Shown here one piece after another: positions 40,982 through 51,424 of a stretch of DNA of 64,000 nucleotides. The notes beneath the pieces are model-generated. The model was not told the DNA's origin. It did no database searches and saw nothing but the letters and a program-made list of their open reading frames with translations. The stretch is taken from NCBI GenBank assembly GCA_963575745.1, contig CAUYUJ010016882.1, positions 200,082-264,081 of the forward strand. The letters run 5' to 3'. A program made the translations under genes and the position numbers. The stretch's first letter is position 1. Every line of letters starts with the position of its first letter. The DNA is from Prorocentrum cordatum. Taxonomy: Eukaryota; Sar; Dinophyceae; Prorocentrales; Prorocentraceae.

Positions 40982-41392
40982 GCATCATCATCAGCAGCAG
41001 CAGCAGCATCATCCTGCTCATCCTGCATCCTACTGTTGCCTCCTATCTCCCCCTCGTCGTCGTCGTCGTCGTCGTCGTCCTCCTCCTCCTCCTCCTCCTC
41101 CTCCTCCTCCTCCCTCCTCCCCTCCTCCTCCTCCTCCTCCTCCCCCCCGCCTCCTCCTCCTCCTCCTCTCCTCCTCCTCCTCCTCCTCCTCCTCCTCCTC
41201 CTCCTCCTCCTCTCCTCCTCCTCCTCCTCCTCTTTCTCCTCCTCGTCATCCTCCTCATCCTATCCTCCTCCTCCTCCCTCCTCCTCCTCCTCCTCCTCCT
41301 CCTCCTCCCTCCCCTCCTCCTCCTCCTCCTCCTCCTCCTCCTCCTCCTCTTCTCCTCTTCCTCCTCCTTCTCCTCCTCCTCCTGGAGTTTCC
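40340..41392. repeat. (CCTCCTG)n, (CAT)n, (CGT)n and (TCC)n compound array
   Basis: CTCCTGCCTCCTG units to 40640, CAT with CAG to 41000, a CGT run near 41056-41078, then TCC to 41385. Confidence 0.97.
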
Positions 41393-42036
41393 TGTTGTCT
41401 CCTGGATCCTTCTCGGGCCTCGTGGAGCCTCCTGTGGCCTCCCGGGGACTCCTGGTGTCTCCTGGGGTACTTCTGGGGCCCTCTGGGGCTTCCAGATGGC
41501 TCGGGGGCCTCCTGCGGTTGCCTTGTGCTTCCTGGCCTCCTGAAGCGTCCTGTGGCTCCTGGCATCCTAGCAGTCCCTGTGGCCTACAGAGGCACTCCGA
41601 GGGCTCTCGCTTGAGACTCCTCTGCGACTCACTCACAGAAGAGGCCACGCTCGCGACATCCTGACACGTTGCTCAGGCACGAGGCTCTCGCTCCAGACCT
41701 CCTCGGTATGCAAGCTCTCAGGTGTACGCCGATGGCCGCCTCAGACTAGTATCATGAAGTGGGTGCCCCATAGGTGGGGGTATCCCGCTCGACACCTCCT
41801 CGCAACACACACAGGCAAGCGCTCTGGGCATCCCCACAAGAAGCCAAGGAACGAGGCTTCCGCTCGAGACTTCTACGAGATCCAAGCTCGCAGGTGCAAC
41901 TAAACCTTTGCTTCCTTTCACCAGTATCCCGATTGCCATGTCGGATTAGTAACCTGATGCGCGGGCCCCGAGGGAGGAAGTGCCCGCTCAAGACTTGCTC
42001 GAAACTGACTCACAGACGACGCTCCCGCTCGAGACC
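41393..42036. repeat. Degenerate CTCTCGCTCGAGAC and CTCCTGTGGCCTCC repeats
   Basis: 41395-41600 has TCCTGTGGCCTCC.GGG variants. 41605-42030 has GAGGC..CGCTCGAGAC.TCCT at about 41607, 41680, 41795, 41850, 41980 and 42020. No gene. Confidence 0.6.
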
Positions 42037-42040
42037 TCCT

Positions 42041-42105
42041 TAAGATGTGTGTGTGTGTGCGCGTGTGCGTGTGAACATGTGTCTGGATGTGGGAGTGTGT
42101 GGGTG
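42041..42105. repeat. (TG)n tract
   Basis: TGTGTGTGTGTGCGCGTGTG and further TG-rich sequence. Confidence 0.85.
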
Positions 42106-42204
42106 AATGCGTGAAGGCGTGAGGACGAGATCCCCATGACCTGTGAGAATATGTCAGACCTGCGGGGGCTGTGTCGCCCCCCTCCTCTCCAAGGCCTGGC
42201 AGCT

Positions 42205-42447
42205 CCTTCATCTTTTCCTCCTCCCCCTCCTTCTCCTCCGCCTCCGCCTCCTACTCCTCCTCCTCCTCCTCCTCAAAACTTACACCTTCTGCCTTTCCCT
42301 CTCCCTCCCTCTCCTCCTCCGTCTCTTCCTCCTCATCCTCATCATCCTCCCTCTCCTCCTCCCTCTCCTCCTCCTCCTCCTCCTCCTCCTCCTCCTCCTC
42401 CTCCTCCTCCTCCTCCTCCTCCTCCTCCTCCTCCTCCTCCTCCCCGT
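42205..42447. repeat. (TCC)n tract
   Basis: Uninterrupted TCC at 42365-42440. Confidence 0.97.
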
Positions 42448-42849
42448 CCCACCCCTGGGAAGGAGGCGGCCGCGAGCCCACGCAAGGCGGCCGCGTGCGC
42501 GCAAGGGGTACCGCCGGCCTCGGACTGCGCGGCGCTTCCTCGGGTGGCTGCGGCGCCAGCGGCGGCGACGGCGTCGGCGGCGGCGGCGGCACGAGGGGGT
42601 GGGGGTGGGAGTGGGAGAGTGGGAGGAAGGGGACGAGGAGGAGGAGGAGGAGGAGGAGGAGGAACGACGGAGGAGGAGGGGGAGAAGGGAGAAGAGGAGG
42701 AGGAGGAGAAACAATGTGTAAACCCAAGGCGCATCGATGGCGTTGCAATGAATTCTCCCTGCGAGTTGCCGCTTCATAGGCCCCTGCATGGAATTATCTT
42801 AAACTGCTGGCAGTGCCCCATTGGAAGACATCCGTTCGAGAATCCTCAA
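42448..42849. repeat. GCG-rich sequence and (AGG)n tract
   Basis: (GGCGGC) units near 42560-42590, (AGG)n at 42635-42712. 42720-42849 is unassigned. Confidence 0.7.
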
Positions 42850-43026
42850 TCATGCCAAAACGCAATTCCTGGGACTTCAACGCCGCGGTTCAACAGGATT
42901 GTTGTGCCCTAGCAACCGTAAAGCGTGCCAGAACAACATTCTGGGGACTCCAACACAGCGAAGCAACGTGTCTGTTGCGCCCTGACAGCCCGAATTCGTG
43001 CCAGAACAGTAACCCTGGGACATGAA
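42850..43026. repeat. About 75-bp tandem repeat
   Basis: TGCCA.AACG.AATTCCTGGGAC-type starts at about 42852, 42928 and 43002. Confidence 0.7.
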
Positions 43027-43054
43027 CCATACGTACCCTCGTTTTTTCTGCAAC

Positions 43055-43300
43055 TTTCAAACGAATGTGCGCGGCGCCAATGCGAGAACCACATTTTGAA
43101 AGCGGTCCATCCTCCATCCGTGCAAATGCTGCAAACAATTGAAAACACATATCTGCGCGGCGCTGACGCGATAACAACATTTTGAGAACGACGCGCCTTC
43201 CATCCGCGAAGCTGCTGAATACTTGTGGAACGTGGGTGCGCGGCGCTACGGCGAGAAGAACATGTTGAACACTATCCGCTCTCCATCCGTGAACCTGTTC
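43055..43300. repeat. 83-bp minisatellite, inverse orientation
   Basis: CCATCCGTG marks units at 43114, 43200 and 43283; TGCGCGGCGC and CACATTTTGAAAGCGG blocks lie between. Inverse of the array at 47556-47815. Confidence 0.8.
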
Positions 43301-43498
43301 AAGCTACAAGCTTCAGGGCCACGAGTGGCGAGGACATTTCAGGCGAAACGCCCGGCCCGCCCTGTCGACACGTCTGAGGGAGCGGCAGGAAAGAGTAACC
43401 CATAAGAAAATGAGATCAAAGTGTTTCTTGCAGACTCTGGCCCGATTGGTTTGTCACTCGCAGGGCCCTGGTCGTTGCTTTGGGCGCCCAGTATCAGA
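43301..43498. other. Unassigned stretch
   Basis: No repeat or gene recognised. Confidence 0.35.
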
Positions 43499-43647
43499 TC
43501 GGGCATGTTCTCTTACAGGCGGATTTTGAAAGACAACTAACCAACAGTCAACACATGTAGAACAGCTTGCAGAGATAATCGACACATCGCCCCCTGACTA
43601 CTTCTTGCCTTTTTTTGAAGACTCCTCCTGAAGAGGGACATGCCCGG
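43499..43647. mobile_element. Foldback family B, copy 2
   Basis: TCGGGCATGTTCTCTTACAG at the left, CTGAAGAGGGACATGCCCG at the right. Interior AT-rich and different in sequence from copies 1 and 3. Confidence 0.85.
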
Positions 43648-44012
43648 CTCAAGCCCAGGGCCGCTCCGCGGTGTCCCGCGCCCACGGGCGTCGGGCGACC
43701 CGCCCGCGCGGATTTTCGTTGGGAAAAAAACGTGCCGCGGCTCAGTGGCACGGCCGAGGACCTCCGGCCGTCCTCTCAGCAGCCCCTGCCTGCCGCGGCG
43801 CGGACGACGACGGGCAGCGTCGACGACGGCGACGACGTCGACAGGGAGGGCGCACAGCCGGGCACGGCCCCCGAATGGGACGGGGAGGCCCGCGCGGAGC
43901 CCCCCCCGAGCCGGAGGACCTGCACCCGCGGCGGCCCCCTGGAGAAGGGGGGCCGCACTTTCGCGGCCGTGGGTGGAGGGGCTTGTGGCCTCGAGGGCCC
44001 GACGCATCCTGC
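43648..44012. other. GC-rich stretch; no gene
   Basis: Long frames on both strands are Arg/Pro/Gly-rich without a recognisable domain. Confidence 0.4.
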
Positions 44013-44180
44013 CTTTGTGAGGAGGAGGAGGAGGAGGAGGAGGAGGGAGGAGGAGGAGGAGGAGGAGGAGGAGGAGGGGAGGAGGGGGAGGAGGAGGAGG
44101 AGGAGGAGGAGGAGGAGGAGGAGGAGGAGGAGGAAGAGGAGGAGGAGGACGAGGAGGAGGAAGATGAGGACGACGGTGGA
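44013..44180. repeat. (AGG)n tract
   Basis: AGG units with GGGG and ACG interruptions. Confidence 0.95.
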
Positions 44181-44804
44181 AAGTAACGGAGCGGCGCGGG
44201 GGTGCTGAGAACGTACCAGACTAAAAGAGGTCGCCTATTGCATCCAGGCTGCGCACAGGGCTGACATTTTACTCTATTTCCCAGTCCTCCTCCAGGTCCT
44301 CCTCGTTCTGATGCGCCTCCTCATCCTGATTCTCCTCCTTTCCCTGCTGAGCGCCGTGGCCCTGATGCAGAGCTGCGTCGAGCGCCATGCATGGCACTGA
44401 TGAAGATCCGACTTGGCAACGCGGCTGCACGCGTCGCTGCACTTTCTCATCCTGGCCGAGCCGACGCAAAACACCAAAGTTTGGCCTCTCCCTCCTCCCT
44501 CCTCCCCCCCCCCCCGTCTGCAGGACCCACATCTTCGACGACGACCAGGTCGTCTTGGCGCGCCAGCCCCGGAGCTGGAGCTCCTGACCCCTCCCCTGGG
44601 ATCGGCTCTTCACCCGGAGCCGTCTTACTGCAGGCCCTGCCTCAAATCACAGCACTGCGGCGCGAATGTCTGTGGAAGCGCAGGCTCTGGGTTCGGGGGC
44701 GAGCGATCACCCCTGGACCCGTCCAAAGCCCGGGGGCGCGCTTGCCCGGGCTTCGAGGGGACTCTGGCCGTGGCTTTGGACGCCCGAAAGGGGTACGGAA
44801 GAAG
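44181..44804. other. Unassigned stretch; no gene
   Basis: 44280-44345 has CTCCTC.TCCTG sequence; the rest is unassigned. Confidence 0.4.
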
Positions 44805-44955
44805 TGGGCACACTGCCCAACAGCAAACGCTGCCCCAGACCAACAGCGGCCGCCGTTGGGCAGGCGGCCTCCTGTCTCGAATGCACACAGGCCGCGGCGG
44901 CGCGGACAGCGAGCCCTGTTCAAAATGGACAGGGACTGCTGTTGGGCATTGTAAC
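44805..44955. repeat. Dispersed repeat shared with 50610-50755
   Basis: Shared order: GGTACG, GCCCAACA..AA..., CC..ACC, GTTG.GCAGGCG, CTC.TGT.TC and ACAGC.AG.CCTGT. Diverged copies in the same orientation. Confidence 0.6.
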
Positions 44956-45199
44956 CTATTCTTTCCGTAAGTACACATGTCGGTCGTCCCGAGTGGCGAC
45001 CAACAACGCCTGCAGAGGCCGGAGAAAAAAACAACCGAGGACACATAAAATGCAGACCGCGAACCTCGAGGCCTCGATCCTCGGGCTCGCTCCAGGGAGG
45101 CTGGCACGGCAAGTCTCGGGGGGTCGAGCAGCGTTCCTGGGCCCGTGCAGGGGCACGTCCAGGCCAGAACCTCGGGGGGGATCCAGCCGTGGCGCAAAA
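44956..45199. other. Unassigned stretch
   Basis: Short, no gene. Confidence 0.35.
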
Positions 45200-45364
45200 C
45201 TTAATTCGGGCGTGTCCCCCTACAGACGGATTTTGGGAGAAATATCGAACATACGCAAACAATACCCTAAACTCGTCAAACAATGCTTTGGACAAAAACG
45301 TCCCCAGACAATTGTTCTGCTGTTTTCGAACATGCCTCCTGTAGAGGGACAGGCCCGACTTAAG
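45200..45364. mobile_element. Foldback family B, copy 3
   Basis: CTTAATTCGGGCGTGTCCCC at the left and GAGGGACAGGCCCGACTTAAG at the right (20-nt core plus edge). The flanking CTTAA/TTAAG extends the inverted repeat. Confidence 0.88.
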
Positions 45365-45477
45365 GAAAACCCAGAGAAACACCAGAAAGCCATGATCATC
45401 GAGCCTCCCCTCTCGAATCTCGACCCCAAGGAGGTCTGACTGGCAGGGACCTGCCGCACTCTCCCACGCCGATGCTG

Positions 45478-45663
45478 GCGAGGAGGAGGAGGAGGAGGAG
45501 GAGGAGGAGGAGGAGGAAGAGGAGGAGGGGGAGAAGGAGGAGGGGGAGGAGGAGGAGGAGGAGGAGGAGGAGGAGGAGGAGGAGGAGGAGGAGGAGGGGG
45601 AGGAGGAGGAGGAGGAGGAGGAGGAGGAAGAGGAGGAGGAGGAGGAGGAGGAGGAGGAGCAGA
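45478..45663. repeat. (AGG)n tract
   Basis: AGG units with AAG and GGG variants. Confidence 0.97.
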
Positions 45664-46072
45664 GTGAATGCAAAAGATGAGGAGTGAGGAGGGAGGAAGA
45701 GAACGGGAGCATGAGGAACGAGAAGGAGGGAGCGGGGGCGGCAAGGCCGCGGCCCAAGGTGTGTTGGCAAGCCGGAGCAGGAGACAGGTTCTGGGTTCTG
45801 GGTGGGCGATTGCGTAGAATCCTGCCAGCCCTGTCGAGAGCGGAGCATTGACGAACGAACAGCACACACCCATACCCATAGGCGGCTCGGAAGGAAGAGG
45901 ACCGGCTAATTATGGGTATGGGTACGGCTTGTCGGACCCTTTTGGGAGGCTCCCATTCGAGCGGGGACCCCCCTCCGACAACACGCACCCACAGCCCCCT
46001 CCGTCCCACCAGTGGGTGTGGGTGCGTAGTGCTCGTTCGTCAAACATCGGCCGCCCAGGGGGAGGATGTGGA
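45664..46072. other. Unassigned stretch; no gene
   Basis: GGGTATGGGTAC and CACACCCATACCCATAG motifs near 45865-45925. No supported frame. Confidence 0.4.
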
Positions 46073-46295
46073 TGCGGAGGAGGAGGCGGAGGCGGAGGAG
46101 GAGGCGGAGGCGGAGGAAGAGGAGGAGGGGGAGGAGGAGGACGAGGAGGAGGAGGAGGAGGAGGAGGAGGACGAGGAGGAGGAGGACGAGGAGGAGGAGG
46201 AGGAGGAGGACGAGGAGGAGGAGGAGGACGAGGAGCAGGAGGAGGCGGAGGAGGAGGAGGAGGAGGAGGAGGACGAGGAGGAAGAGGAGCTCCTG
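46073..46295. repeat. (AGG)n / GGCGGA tract
   Basis: AGG, GGCGGAG and ACGAGG units. Confidence 0.95.
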
Positions 46296-46676
46296 CTGCC
46301 GTGGAGGGTCGAGCCGAGAGCGCTCCGGCGCCGCGCCGCGGAGGCTCTCACCCAGAGGCCGAGGAGCGCGCGCTGCGGGCACGGGAAGAAGAGGAGGGGC
46401 AGCAGCAGCGGCACGACGACGCTGCTCCTGCGCCATCTGTTCTGCCTCGCGTCTCGTCTGGTGCGCTCACCGGGGTGTTTTTGACGGGGCCCCGGGCCAC
46501 ACGCAAAGAAATACACACAAGTAACCGGATTCCCAATCTGTTCCCATATGTGCTGGGTTTCTGTCTTCCCCCCACTTCCCATACGTTCCCATATTTTCCT
46601 GGGGGTCGACGATTAATTGTGCCTGCGTGTTTCTTTCTCGCCTGAGCTTTTTCCATGTAACATAGGAAGGAGCACT
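46296..46676. other. Unassigned stretch; no gene
   Basis: 46530-46610 contains GTTCCCATA repeated twice. No supported frame. Confidence 0.4.
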
Positions 46677-46823
46677 GCGTAAATATAAACTTTCGACGGC
46701 CCCCGACCATGTCCTGGATCTGCGCTGGACAGGGGCTGTGCCGGAGGCCCGCCGGGGGGGGGGGGCCCAACGCAGATCCAAGAAACCCATGCGGTACGTC
46801 GAAAGTTGATGTTTATGCCGCTT
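46677..46823. mobile_element. Foldback family A, copy 3
   Basis: Left arm GCGTAAATATAAACTTTCGA and CTTGGATC-type core TGGATCTGCGCTGG; right arm CAACGCAGATCCAAGAAACC, CGTCGAAAGTTGATGTTTAT. Gives the longest version of the terminal repeat together with copy 5. Confidence 0.9.
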
Positions 46824-47024
46824 CTTCTGATTATTCGCATTATTATGCTTAATCCTCTCATTGCGATTCGCATTATTCTTACGATTCGTCTTAACATCCT
46901 TATTACTATTACTACGATGCTTACGATTATTCTTGTTACTATCGATAACTCTTATGACTATCAGTCTTCGTCGATGTTTCTTCATGTTGCATCGCCGACG
47001 TCGGTATCAAAACGCTTCAACCGA

Positions 47025-47066
<42 letters not shown>

Positions 47067-47190
47067 GGTCGTCGTGGTCGTCGTCGTCCTCAACGTCAAC
47101 GTCGGCTTCGTCATCGTCGCCGTCGTCGTCGTCGTCCTCGTCGTCGGCGGCTTTGTCGGCGTTGTCGTCGTCCTCGTCGGCGGCTGAAGT
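46824..47190. repeat. ATTCGCATTATT-type degenerate repeats and (CGT)n
   Basis: 46835-46960 has recurring CGATTC..ATTATTCTTA blocks. 47018-47190 is (CGT)n, with GGT and CCT variants. Confidence 0.85.
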
Positions 47191-47555
47191 CTGCTCGACA
47201 TAAAAAAAAAAACGCAACCAGCAACTGGAGGGGGAAGGGGCGGGGCCCCGCGGCCAGAGCGCGGGCGGCGAGCGGTCCTCCCTTTCTCCGCAGGGCGCTG
47301 GCCCCCTCCTCGGACGCCTGGGCGGGGTGGCAACGCTGTGGCCCTGCACCGCCTCCTCCGCACCCTCCTCCTGCAACGAGTCCTTCTGCGTCCTCCTGCG
47401 TAATCACGATGTCTCCCGCTGGGCAACAGGCACCACAAAGGAAAAGAGGGCTGCGGCGCTCCGCCTCCTCCATACTCCTGTCGCACCCCGATGCATGTCG
47501 GTACGGCGGGCTGGGCGTTTCGCCTGAGACTTCCTTACCGTTGGTGATATGGAGG
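47191..47555. other. Unassigned stretch; no gene
   Basis: A10 run at 47202-47211. No supported frame. Confidence 0.4.
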
Positions 47556-47815
47556 CTTGGATTCTGCAGCAGCTTCACGGATGAAGGGCGGGCCGCGTCC
47601 AAAATGTGGCTCGCGCATTACCGCCGCGCAGATTCGTTATACATATTTGCAACAGTTTCACGGATGGAGGGCGGGCCGCTTTCAAAACGTGGTTTTCGCC
47701 TTGGCGTCGCGCACATTCATTATAACAAGTTGCAAGAGCTTGACGGGTGGAGGGCGGTCCGCTTTCACAATGTGGCTCTCGCATTAGCGCTGCGCACATT
47801 TGTCCTCAGCATGTG
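47556..47815. repeat. 83-bp minisatellite, reference array
   Basis: Three units start at 47573, 47656 and 47739 (exactly 83 bp apart) with CTTCACGGATGGAGGGCGGG-type sequence, then CCGC.TTCAAAA.GTGG, CTCGC.TT.GCGCCGCGCA and CATTCGTTATA. Degenerate units flank it. Confidence 0.9.
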
Positions 47816-49016
47816 CAAATCAAATTTCACTTTTGGGGGGCCAGGGACGGACCACCTGGCCACCTGCTGCGCCGCCTACCCGCGTCTCAACCGCCACCGG
47901 ATGGTCCCGCCAGGGCGTCCCTTCACCCTGAGGTGCACGCCTGATCGGCAACCCCAACATGCCGCCGCAGCTGCCGCCACGTCCCTCCGCATCCTCGTTT
48001 CTACTCTCCGTGAGCCCCGTTCTGTTGTTCTCCCACCCCGACTAGGCGATGCTCCTACCCCTCATCTGGACGGACCCCCTATCCTTTACTTTGCGTTCCT
48101 TTCTACATTCGCCGCCCCCACCCAGTGGCGAAGGCCACTTGGGGTGGGGGTATGGCAGCGGTCGCCACCGAACTCCCCAACGTCATCACAATCGCGAGGC
48201 GAGGCGGAGGTGGAGGAGGGTGGGTGGAGGGAGCTGGGCAGGAGGTGCAGGTGGCGACGAGGAGGCCGGGGAGGGGGCCGACGGGGGAGGCCTCGAGGAG
48301 CCGAGGACGCGAGACGCCGCCTGAAATCACCGACCGGCGCACGGTCCGGAGCGGCGGCCGCCGCCGCCAGCGTCACGAGACTCGACGCCGAAGGGGTGTC
48401 TGTCGGGGGCGCCGACGTCCCAATACTACCCATCGGTCGGAAGATGTAGGTAGAACCACGAAGTAGGAAGGCATTGGAAGTAGATTGGGCCTCCGCCCGC
48501 CCCCTGATGAGGAGGGAAGGAGGAAGCCAGTCGATCCTTGAAGTAGGAAGGCGCCAAAAGTAGATTGGAATCTGGGAGTCCAAAAATACATACTTTCAAC
48601 GACCGATAGGTACTTACGGGTGGAGAGGGGCAGGCGGCGCGGGGGCGGAAAGGTAACAGGCCGAAGTCGACCTTAGCCAGCGGAACTGGCCATGTGCGAT
48701 CCGCCAGGCGCGTCGAGTGGCGACGGCGGTTCGAAGATGACCTCCCTCTGACACGAGGGGAGCCCGAAATTGGCGGGGGGGACGGGAAACACTGACTTGG
48801 AACCGACGAGACATCGCAGGTAGGGTGACCCCCATGTTCCTGGGCAGGTTGGGACACCCGAGCCCCGGTCGGCGATCTGCGAGGCATGGGCGATTTGTGG
48901 CCGCTGCCCCCCCCTCTGATCCAGTCCCCTTTCCCCCCGTCGCTGCCCCTGATGGCGTGGCGCCCCGAGCTCTCCTCGCAAATTTCTCGGCTGTGCAGGG
49001 AGCGCCTGCAAGCAAC
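47816..49016. other. Unassigned stretch with a short tandem; no gene
   Basis: 48457 and 48538 begin two copies of a GAAGTAGGAAGGC...AGTAGATTGG block (about 81 bp apart). Elsewhere GC-rich with overlapping open frames on both strands and no domain. Confidence 0.45.
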
Positions 49017-49163
49017 ACACACTTGCATCATCGTACACTTCCGAAGGGCCGCGCGGATTTCTTGGGTCGGTACTGACCACCCCTGTGGCGCGCGGAGCGT
49101 GGGACCCAGCGCAGCTCCGAGCATCCCGCGGGGACCTTCGAAGGTCCTTGCTTATGCCGCTCC
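49017..49163. mobile_element. Foldback family A, copy 4
   Basis: Left arm GGGCCGCGCGGATTTCTTGG, right arm GGGACCCAGCGCAGCTCCGA then CTTATGCCGCTCC. Interior CCTGTGGCGCGCGGAGCGTG. Confidence 0.85.
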
Positions 49164-49374
49164 ATCTCTCTCGATGAACGGGCACGGGCAGCCGCCGAGA
49201 GCCCAGGACGCCCAGAGAGGACGGGGCCGAACGGCAGGTGGAGGCCGCAGTAGGAGGGGCAAGGGCTCAAGGTGGAGGAGCGAGGCACAGCCGGGACAGC
49301 TCAGCTGGGATGCCTGTTCCTCCCGTCGATGCGCTCGAAGGGTTGGAATGCACGGCTCCATCGGCGCAGCCAAA

Positions 49375-49535
49375 CGACGACGGCGACGACGATGACGAGA
49401 AGACGAAGACGACGACGACGACGACGATGACGAGAAGACGAAGACGACGACGACGACGACGGACGACGAGAAGACGACGGCGACGACGATGAAGACGACG
49501 GCGACGACGGCGACGGCGACGGCGGCGGCGGCGAG
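49375..49535. repeat. (ACG)n tract
   Basis: GACGACGACG with GAGAAGACGAAG interruptions, ending in GGCGGCGGC. Confidence 0.95.
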
Positions 49536-49679
49536 GCCTTCGCCTGCACGTGGTCGGCGAGGCTGGAGCCGCTCGACGCCGCCGCGCCCGAGCTGTAGGC
49601 GGCCAGCTCGCCGAGCCTCCCAAAGCCAGAGGGGGTGCGGGCGCTCGAGCCCCGCAAGCCGCCTCGTCGTCCTCGCCCT

Positions 49680-49790
49680 GGCCCTCGTCCTCGCCCTCCT
49701 CCACCTCCACCTCCTCCTCCTCCTCCTCCTCCTCCTCCTCCTCCTCCTCCTCCTCCTCCTCCTCCTCCTCCTCCCCCTCCTCGTCGCCCT
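49680..49790. repeat. (TCC)n tract
   Basis: Uninterrupted TCC at about 49712-49770. Confidence 0.97.
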
Positions 49791-50944
49791 CCTCCTGCAG
49801 AGGCCGCGGCGCGGGTCCGGCGCCGGCGCCCACGCTCCGCGGGCCCCGCACACGACGAAGCGCACGACGAGCCGGCAGGGCACGGCGGCTCGCTCGGAGC
49901 CCCGCCCTGAGAGAGAGAGAGAGAGAGCCACGGAAGAGTCCTACAGGGGGGGTGGGGCGTCCGAGACTGCCCTTCCAAGAGCCGTTTCGCCGGAGGCCTG
50001 CTCACCGTTGATGCAAGAGCCGTGCTCTCGCCGCCATGCCGGCGGCATTTCCGGCTCGGGCGGCCACGATCCCTGGCAGCAGGGCACGTGCTCAGGTGCA
50101 CATGGCCGTGCTCTCACCTGCTGCTGGTGGTGTGATCCAACCTTTGTTGCTGAGAGGGTGCTTCGCTGGGGCAGCTTGTTCAAACGCTTTTCTTGCTTCC
50201 TAGTTTGGGCCCCAGGGCCTGAGGGTGCAGCTTTCGGGACCCGGGGCAGCTTTCGGGTCGGGCCCTGGGACCATCAAGCATGGGCGGCCCACGGCGCAAG
50301 CCTCGCCCCCCGTGGGAAGGGGTCGAGAGCTCTTAGGGCCGCGGGCGGCAACAAATCATGTCCGAGGGGAACTGGAGAGGCCTCTGGAAGCTCTGGAGGC
50401 TAGAATGACTCTCAAAGCGTTCCACATCATAGATCCTCGAACCTCGGTCCGCGAGGGGCTAGAACCAAACCCGTTCTAAGATCTACTCTGGAGCCCTCCC
50501 TGATTCCACCCTTGCCGTTGTGTTCGAGCTGTGCCCAACGGTGGAGAGGAAAGGCTCCCAAGAGCCTCAGCCTCGGGAACGAAAAACCTGGACCCGCTCG
50601 TCTGGCCGACGTGGGTACGAAAAGCCTGGTACGATGCCCAACAAGAAGCATTGTCCCAAAACCGGCAGGGACCGATGTTGTGCAGGCGACTTTTTGTCTC
50701 AGGTGGATAACGTCGGTGGCGACACCGACAGCAAGTCCTGTCAAACATTACCCCAGCAAAGCACCCTAATAGCAGCAAGTGTGAAGAAGCAGGTCGAAGA
50801 GTCCCAGAGAAAGGACAGATGCAGCCAGGACAGGGGTCAGAGCACGGCCATGTGCACCTAATTAGTGTGTTGGTACCAGGGATGACTGGGGTGAGAACAC
50901 GGCCCATGTGCACCGTTTTGTGTTCTTACCCGGGAGCGTGGCCG
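49791..50944. other. Unassigned stretch with a 21-bp inverted repeat; no gene
   Basis: 50094-50114 and 50839-50859 are perfect inverse copies (arm read from the right: AGAGCACGGCCATGTGCACC plus T). A third diverged copy is near 50901. 50610-50755 is the second copy of the 44805 repeat and includes a GTCGGTGGCGACACCGAC stem. (GA)n at 49910-49926. Confidence 0.6.
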
Positions 50945-51136
50945 TCTGGACCAACCGTGTACACTCGACCAGGATAGTAAGGATGCGCAGTAAGAATGCA
51001 AGGGCCTTGGAACGCCATGTTGACGTTTTCCGCGCGGAGCGCAGCAGAATACCGATGGATGCCGAATACCGAAGGGGCAAGGATGCAGGGGCAGCCTTGG
51101 AAAGTTGCCCCATCCTCACCATCATGGCTGACCGTA
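50945..51136. mobile_element. Foldback family E, copy 3
   Basis: AGGATAGTAAGGATGCGCAG, AATGCAAGGGCCTTGGAACG and AAGGATGCAGGGGCAGCC blocks in family order. Left AGGATAGTAAGGATG and right CATCCTCACCATCATG are inversely related. Confidence 0.7.
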
Positions 51137-51424
51137 GCCACCGCTGCGGCCAAAACGCCCGTTCTCGGTACATTCGGAAGGCGTCTCGGTCGAAACGGCT
51201 GCCGCGCCGGGCGCTCTGGGGCTCCCCGTCCCCCCCCCCCCCGGTGGGACTCCTCTGCGGTTCTTCTGTGTCCGTGAGGGCTTCGCCCCCTGCCGCCGGC
51301 CCCCCCCCCTCTCTCTATCACAGTGGGCTATCTCAGAGCCGCAGCGGTGCGTCTCGACGCTGCCTTGGCGCACCTGGGAACATCCTGCGGGGGCGGATAG
51401 GAATCATCAACGCACGTTGGGGCG

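Noticed and set aside
46806-48449. A 547-codon plus-strand frame
   Set aside because: Runs through CGT tract and the 83-bp minisatellite; composition is repeat-driven.
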